Below, one piece after another: positions 6,840 to 8,372 of a stretch of 8,372 nucleotides of DNA (its first letter is position 1; each line of letters opens with the position of its first letter). Below the pieces are notes generated by a model. The model saw nothing but the letters and a program-made list of their open reading frames with translations. It ran no database searches and was not told the DNA's origin. Position numbers and translations under genes: made by a program. Source of the DNA: Sedimentisphaerales bacterium. Lineage in GTDB: Bacteria > Planctomycetota > Phycisphaerae > Sedimentisphaerales > Anaerobacaceae. Where the stretch lies: assembly GCA_016933985.1 (NCBI GenBank), contig JAFGTU010000288.1, positions 1 to 8,372 of the forward strand, read 5' to 3'.

Positions 6840-6943
6840 GCTCGGATATCCCCCACGGGGCAGGCGTGTCGCGTATCGTGAAGCGTGGAGCGTGAAGGGT
6901 ATCTCGTATTGCGGATTGCGTAGCGCAGGGGAGATGATCGATA

Positions 6944-6970
6944 CTTGAGACTTGATGCTTGAGGCTTGGG
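6944..6970. repeat. Heptameric tandem repeat CTTGANR
   Basis: CTTGAGA, CTTGATG, CTTGAGG and a partial CTTGGG lie head to tail with a strict 7-bp period. A 7-bp unit shifts the reading frame each copy, so it is not coding-driven. Confidence 0.75.
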
Positions 6971-6976
6971 TACAGG

Positions 6977-7086
6977 ATTGGGTTTGATTGGGTTTGTTTT
7001 TTTCCGTTCGGCGGAGCGGAATATTCTTGTAACTCCTTGTGGAATAAGAGGTTGCGGGGATTTCTTCGTTTTGGGAATTGGGTTTG
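6977..7086. repeat. ATTGGGTTTG repeats flanking a short hairpin
   Basis: ATTGGGTTTG occurs at 6977-6986, 6987-6996 and 7077-7086. Between the second and third copies is a stem-loop: TTCCGTTC (7002-7009), loop GGCG, GAGCGGAA (7014-7021), 8 pairs including one G-T. A T-run precedes the hairpin on the plus strand and no T-run follows it on either strand, so it is not an intrinsic terminator. On the minus strand this segment spells the KTNPI/QTQF-type peptide words. Confidence 0.6.
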
Positions 7087-7108
7087 TTTTGCATAATTGA
7101 CTGATAGC

Positions 7109-7132
7109 CACGAAGGCACGAAGACACGAAGA
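7109..7132. repeat. Octameric tandem repeat CACGAAGR
   Basis: Three head-to-tail 8-bp units, CACGAAGG, CACGAAGA, CACGAAGA, in a region of related purine-rich words. Confidence 0.75.
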
Positions 7133-7193
7133 AGACTGAATACAGAAGACTGAAGACAGGAGGACAGAAGGCGGATGGCGGATAGCAGATGAC

Positions 7194-7234
7194 GGAGACG
7201 GGAACACGAGCGGCAAAGTGGGCGGGATGGGAGG
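7194..7234 (+). repeat. 41-bp direct repeat, copy A
   Basis: Begins GGAGACGGGAACACGAGCGG and ends GGATGGGAGG. It matches 7352-7392 at 38 of 41 positions with no gaps. Start-to-start distance is 158 bp. Confidence 0.85.
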
Positions 7235-7351
7235 CATAGGCAGAAGACAGAAGACAGGATACAGAAGACAGGAGGCCCGGCTTCGCAGGAGGCTATGCCG
7301 GGGCGTGTCAAGGCTACGCGAGGGCAGGCGGCCGACGGACGACGCAGGACT

Positions 7352-7392
7352 GGAGACGGGAACACGAGCGGCAAGATGGGCTGGATGGGAGG
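7352..7392 (+). repeat. 41-bp direct repeat, copy B
   Basis: Second copy of the repeat at 7194-7234, same orientation, differing at three positions in its second half. The 117 bp between copies holds purine-rich ACAGAAGAC words and a CCCGGC/GCCGGG inverted pair (7278-7305 region). Confidence 0.85.
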
Positions 7393-7582
7393 ATTGGGAG
7401 GCGACGCGCCTGAAATGCGAAATTCTCCACAGGACGCCTTGAGGCGGAATCCCGAAATCCGAAATAATCTCGAAATCTGAATGAGCCAAATTCGAGACAG
7501 CTCGTTTTCGCAACCAGGGGTCGGGGTATCTGGGTAATTTGTTAATACTCGATGGTTGATTCTTGATTCGGGCATGGTTCGA

Positions 7583-7590
7583 CCCTCCTT
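7583..7590 (-). promoter_or_regulatory. Strong Shine-Dalgarno upstream of the repeat-built ORF
   Basis: The minus strand reads AAGGAGGG, 7 nt before the ATG at 7575. It is the best Shine-Dalgarno match in the window, yet precedes no recognisable gene. Confidence 0.5.
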
Positions 7591-7620
7591 ATTACTTACT
7601 GTTTATTCAGTTTGATGCGT

Positions 7621-7649
7621 ATTATATCATATTGCAAGTTTGATGTCAA
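7621..7649 (-). promoter_or_regulatory. Perfect-consensus sigma70 promoter inside the repeat region
   Basis: On the minus strand, TTGACA (7644-7649), a 17-nt spacer and TATAAT (7621-7626) match the consensus at 12 of 12 positions. The predicted start is near 7614, with a leader of about 39 nt to the ATG at 7575. It lies in a short AT-rich island (about 7590-7665) between repeat blocks. Confidence 0.6.
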
Positions 7650-7699
7650 GTAAAATTTAACCACAGATACCTAAGGCACAGGTTTCACAGATTTGCACG

Positions 7700-7800
7700 G
7701 ATTAGATCAAAAGAAGTCAGCCGCTAAGGCAGAAAGACACAAAGAATATAGCCACCGAGGGGCACAGAGGACACAGAGATTGGATCAAAGGAACTTGGCT
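7700..7800 (+). repeat. Imperfect 23-bp direct repeat pair (GATTRGATCAAARGAA type)
   Basis: 7700-7722 and 7778-7800 match at 17 of 23 positions (both GATT-R-GATCAAA-R-GAA), 78 bp apart. Each is preceded by a CACAGA- or CACGG-type word and followed by an AAGRCA-type word. This looks like a duplicated compound module within the repeat mosaic. Confidence 0.55.
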
Positions 7801-7843
7801 ACGAAGACAGTAAGACGGAAGACGGGAGACAGAAGACAGGAGG
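7801..7843. repeat. Purine-rich ACAGAAGAC-type word cluster
   Basis: A run of ACGAAGACAG, TAAGACGGAAGACGGG and AGACAGAAGACAGGAGG, closely similar to 7240-7275. The minus-strand reading gives the SSVF/CLL-type peptide strings noted for the larger mosaic. Confidence 0.6.
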
Positions 7844-7896
7844 ATGGATGGCATGGAATATGGTAAATGTTTTTGCCTGGGGGGGATTCGATTGAT

Positions 7897-7912
7897 TCCC
7901 GATGGGTCGGGA
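7897..7912. repeat. Short hairpin TCCCGA-TGGG-TCGGGA
   Basis: A 6-bp perfect stem with a 4-nt loop, extendable by GAT/ATC if one T is bulged. No T-tract follows. It is likely another dispersed word rather than a terminator. Confidence 0.5.
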
Positions 7913-7978
7913 TCTGCGCTTTGCTGCGATATTTTGGTTGCGGGAGTAAGAGGGTTGGTTAGAATTGGCGGGGTATGG

Positions 7979-8001
7979 GCCCTGCCCACGGGTGGCAGGG
8001 C
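7979..8001. repeat. GC-rich hairpin GCCCTGCC-N7-GGCAGGGC
   Basis: An 8-bp perfect inverted repeat with loop CACGGGT. No T-tract follows on either strand, so it does not look like an intrinsic terminator. From memory, similar GCCCTGCC...GGCAGGGC elements are dispersed in planctomycete genomes. Confidence 0.6.
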
Positions 8002-8035
8002 TAAACGGGGGGGGAAGGTTGTTTGAGGGGATAGG

Positions 8036-8104
8036 ATGGCGAAAGACGGTTTTGACAGGTATTTGAGTGAGATAAATGGGGCGAGGGGGCGATATAGACG
8101 ATGA
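8036..8104 (+). CDS. Candidate tiny ORF, 22 residues (doubtful)
   Basis: The peptide begins MAKDGFDRYLSEI and ends in a basic tail (RGRYRR). GAGGGG lies 5 nt upstream of the ATG. The stop TGA overlaps the ATG of the next tiny ORF (ATGA at 8101-8104), a layout typical of translational coupling. A possible promoter upstream, TTGCGG-N16-TAGAAT (7938-7965), is weak. There is no family recognition; it may be a gene remnant or chance. Confidence 0.2.
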   Translation: MAKDGFDRYLSEINGARGRYRR

Positions 8105-8157
8105 AGGCTGTTCTGGAAATCGGAAAAAAGGACTTCTTAAGGAAATGGGCGGGGTAG
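8101..8157 (+). CDS. Candidate tiny ORF, 18 residues (doubtful)
   Basis: Reads MKAVLEIGKKDFLRKWAG then TAG. Its start overlaps the stop of the preceding tiny ORF by four bases, and a terminator-like hairpin begins 12 nt after its stop. The amphipathic, lysine-rich composition would suit a small peptide or the end of a decayed gene. At this length chance is quite possible. Confidence 0.2.
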   Translation: MKAVLEIGKKDFLRKWAG

Positions 8158-8169
8158 TCGATCAAAGGA

Positions 8170-8193
8170 GTCACAACGAATTGTGGCGTTTTT
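8170..8193 (+). terminator. Candidate intrinsic terminator after the tiny ORFs
   Basis: GTCACAA (8170-8176), loop CGAA, TTGTGGC (8181-8187) form 7 pairs including one G-T, followed one base later by TTTTT (8189-8193). The stem is short and only moderately stable. Confidence 0.35.
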
Positions 8194-8207
8194 CAATAGC
8201 CTCACCG

Positions 8208-8236
8208 TTCCTAGTTTTCGTAGAATGCTTTATAAT
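8208..8236 (+). promoter_or_regulatory. Candidate promoter with perfect -10 box in the AT-rich tail
   Basis: TATAAT at 8231-8236 has a poor -35 (TTCCTA, 8208-8213) at 17-nt spacing. A start near 8243 would give an RNA of about 90 nt to the terminator-like hairpin at 8298-8332, or a leader for a gene beyond the window. Confidence 0.3.
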
Positions 8237-8297
8237 GCCTTAATTGTAATCTTTTGGGTCTAAGGGTAAAGCAATATATAAGCAGATTTGTAAGCGT

Positions 8298-8332
8298 TCA
8301 GGCGGATTTTGTTAAATCGCCTGATGTTTTTA
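8298..8332 (+). terminator. Intrinsic terminator or attenuator hairpin
   Basis: TCAGGCGGATTT (8298-8309), loop TGTT, AAATCGCCTGA (8314-8324) form 11 pairs with one bulged G, followed by TGTTTTTA (8325-8332). It is the best terminator-like structure in the window. No gene on the plus strand ends just before it, which points to a small RNA end, an attenuator in a leader, or the end of a unit starting near 8243. Confidence 0.5.
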
Positions 8333-8372
8333 TTAACGATGGTACAGGGATGCCGTTTAAATGACAATGACA
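8333..8372 (+). other. Possible start of a gene leaving the right edge
   Basis: The ATG at 8339 is open to the edge (11 codons), and ATG codons at 8361 and 8367 are also open. None has a good Shine-Dalgarno, and the visible stretch is too short to judge. It is listed only because the hairpin at 8298-8332 could act on such a gene. Confidence 0.1.

Larger units (their letters stand above)
6814..7575 (-). other. Promoter-equipped 253-codon ORF built mostly of repeat sequence (doubtful gene)
   Basis: The ORF starts MPESRINHRVLTNYPDTPTP and has unusually good upstream signals: AAGGAGGG at 7583-7590, 7 nt before the ATG, and a perfect-consensus promoter at 7621-7649. Only about the first 30 codons look non-repetitive. 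After that the frame runs through the repeat mosaic (ISRLFRISGF, PLVFPSP, SSVFSLL, YAKQTQF) and ends antisense within the last 26 bp of the HEAT-repeat gene. An overlapping frame (6773-7513) is open over the same repeats, so the open length is not evidence for coding. It could be a gene whose body was replaced by repeats, a transcribed non-coding repeat unit, or chance. No domain was recognised. Confidence 0.25.
6860..7850. repeat. Gene-poor mosaic of dispersed low-complexity repeats
   Basis: About 1 kb made almost entirely of short reiterated words, in order: GTGAAGCGTGGAGCGTGAAG-type (6864-6922), CTTGANG heptamers (6944-6970), ATTGGGTTTG units (6977-7086), CACGAAGR units (7109-7132), ACAGAAGAC-type purine-rich words (7141-7190, 7240-7275, 7801-7843), a 41-bp direct repeat (7194 and 7352), CGAAATCCGAAATAATCTCG-type words (7448-7480), and CACAGA/CACAAAGA-type words (7660-7780). 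Minus-strand translations give strings such as SSVFCLL and CKTNPIPK, which I recall from spurious proteins in planctomycete and candidate-phylum genomes. Open frames here are therefore treated as non-genic. No transposase, tRNA or CRISPR structure was seen. Confidence 0.7.

Noticed and set aside
6840..6870. Terminator just after the HEAT-repeat gene
   Set aside because: CCCC-AC-GGGG has too small a loop and there is no T-tract. No better stem is seen before the repeats begin.
5118..7127. 669-codon minus-strand ORF opposite the HEAT-repeat gene
   Set aside because: Long antisense frames are common opposite high-GC codons. Its N-terminal part is repeat-derived (NKPNSQ-type words), it has no ribosome binding site, and the plus-strand gene has a signal peptide, promoter and repeat fold.
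6773..7513. 246-codon minus-strand ORF in the repeat mosaic
   Set aside because: It is composed of the same low-complexity words in another frame, has no promoter or ribosome binding site of its own, and overlaps the frame that does.
6860..7850. CRISPR array
   Set aside because: The repeats are of several unrelated short types with no regular unit and spacer alternation, and no cas gene is near.
7717..7989. 90-codon minus-strand and 60-codon plus-strand ORFs in the tail of the mosaic
   Set aside because: Both translate repeat words (SSVSRLPS, CPLCPSV) or the GCCCTGCC hairpin. No start signals or conserved features.

Overview
The window looks like a piece of a Planctomycetota genome, most likely from the Phycisphaerae/Sedimentisphaerales side. 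This is an inference from content, since no rRNA or marker gene is present. The clues are a Tat-exported Cys-type sulfatase, two secreted beta-helix proteins ending in a one-loop dockerin-like Ca-binding tail, a secreted HEAT-repeat protein, and a long gene-poor stretch packed with dispersed low-complexity 'word' repeats of the kind that litter these genomes.

Layout. Positions 1-863 (minus) hold the N-terminal 287 residues of a sulfatase that runs off the left edge. Positions 864-1118 are intergenic, with a candidate sulfatase promoter and a degenerate copy of a widespread GAGCGAAGCCGAGG-type dispersed repeat. Positions 1119-4822 (minus) hold two secreted proteins, 23 bp apart and probably one operon. 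The upstream gene (3332-4822) encodes a DUF1565/beta-helix protein. The downstream gene (1119-3308) encodes seven HAF repeats fused to a beta-helix domain. Both end in the same 101-residue cassette with a dockerin-like EF-hand loop (82 of 101 residues identical). Positions 4823-5045 are a divergent regulatory region with good sigma70-like promoters on both strands. Positions 5046-6839 (plus) encode a 597-residue secreted HEAT-repeat protein of unknown function.

Positions 6840-8372 contain no recognisable conserved gene. From 6860 to about 7850 the DNA is a mosaic of short tandem and dispersed repeats. Embedded in it is a perfect-consensus promoter (TTGACA-N17-TATAAT, minus strand) with a strong Shine-Dalgarno and ATG that open into an ORF built mostly of repeat sequence. 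From about 7850 on there are GC-rich hairpins, two tiny ORFs overlapping by ATGA and followed by a terminator-like hairpin, and an AT-rich tail with a TATAAT box and a second terminator-like hairpin. That tail could be a ~90-nt RNA or the leader of a gene starting beyond the right edge.

Functionally the genes fit an exported, surface or extracellular programme. The sulfatase would desulfate polysaccharide or other sulfate esters. The two beta-helix proteins would be displayed or assembled through their Ca-binding tails. The HEAT protein would act as an exported scaffold. Direct cooperation is not shown by the sequence. I did not find a clear new defence, mobile or RNA-guided system. The best leads for something undescribed are the promoter-equipped repeat ORF, the shared C-terminal cassette, and the possible small RNA/attenuator at the right end.
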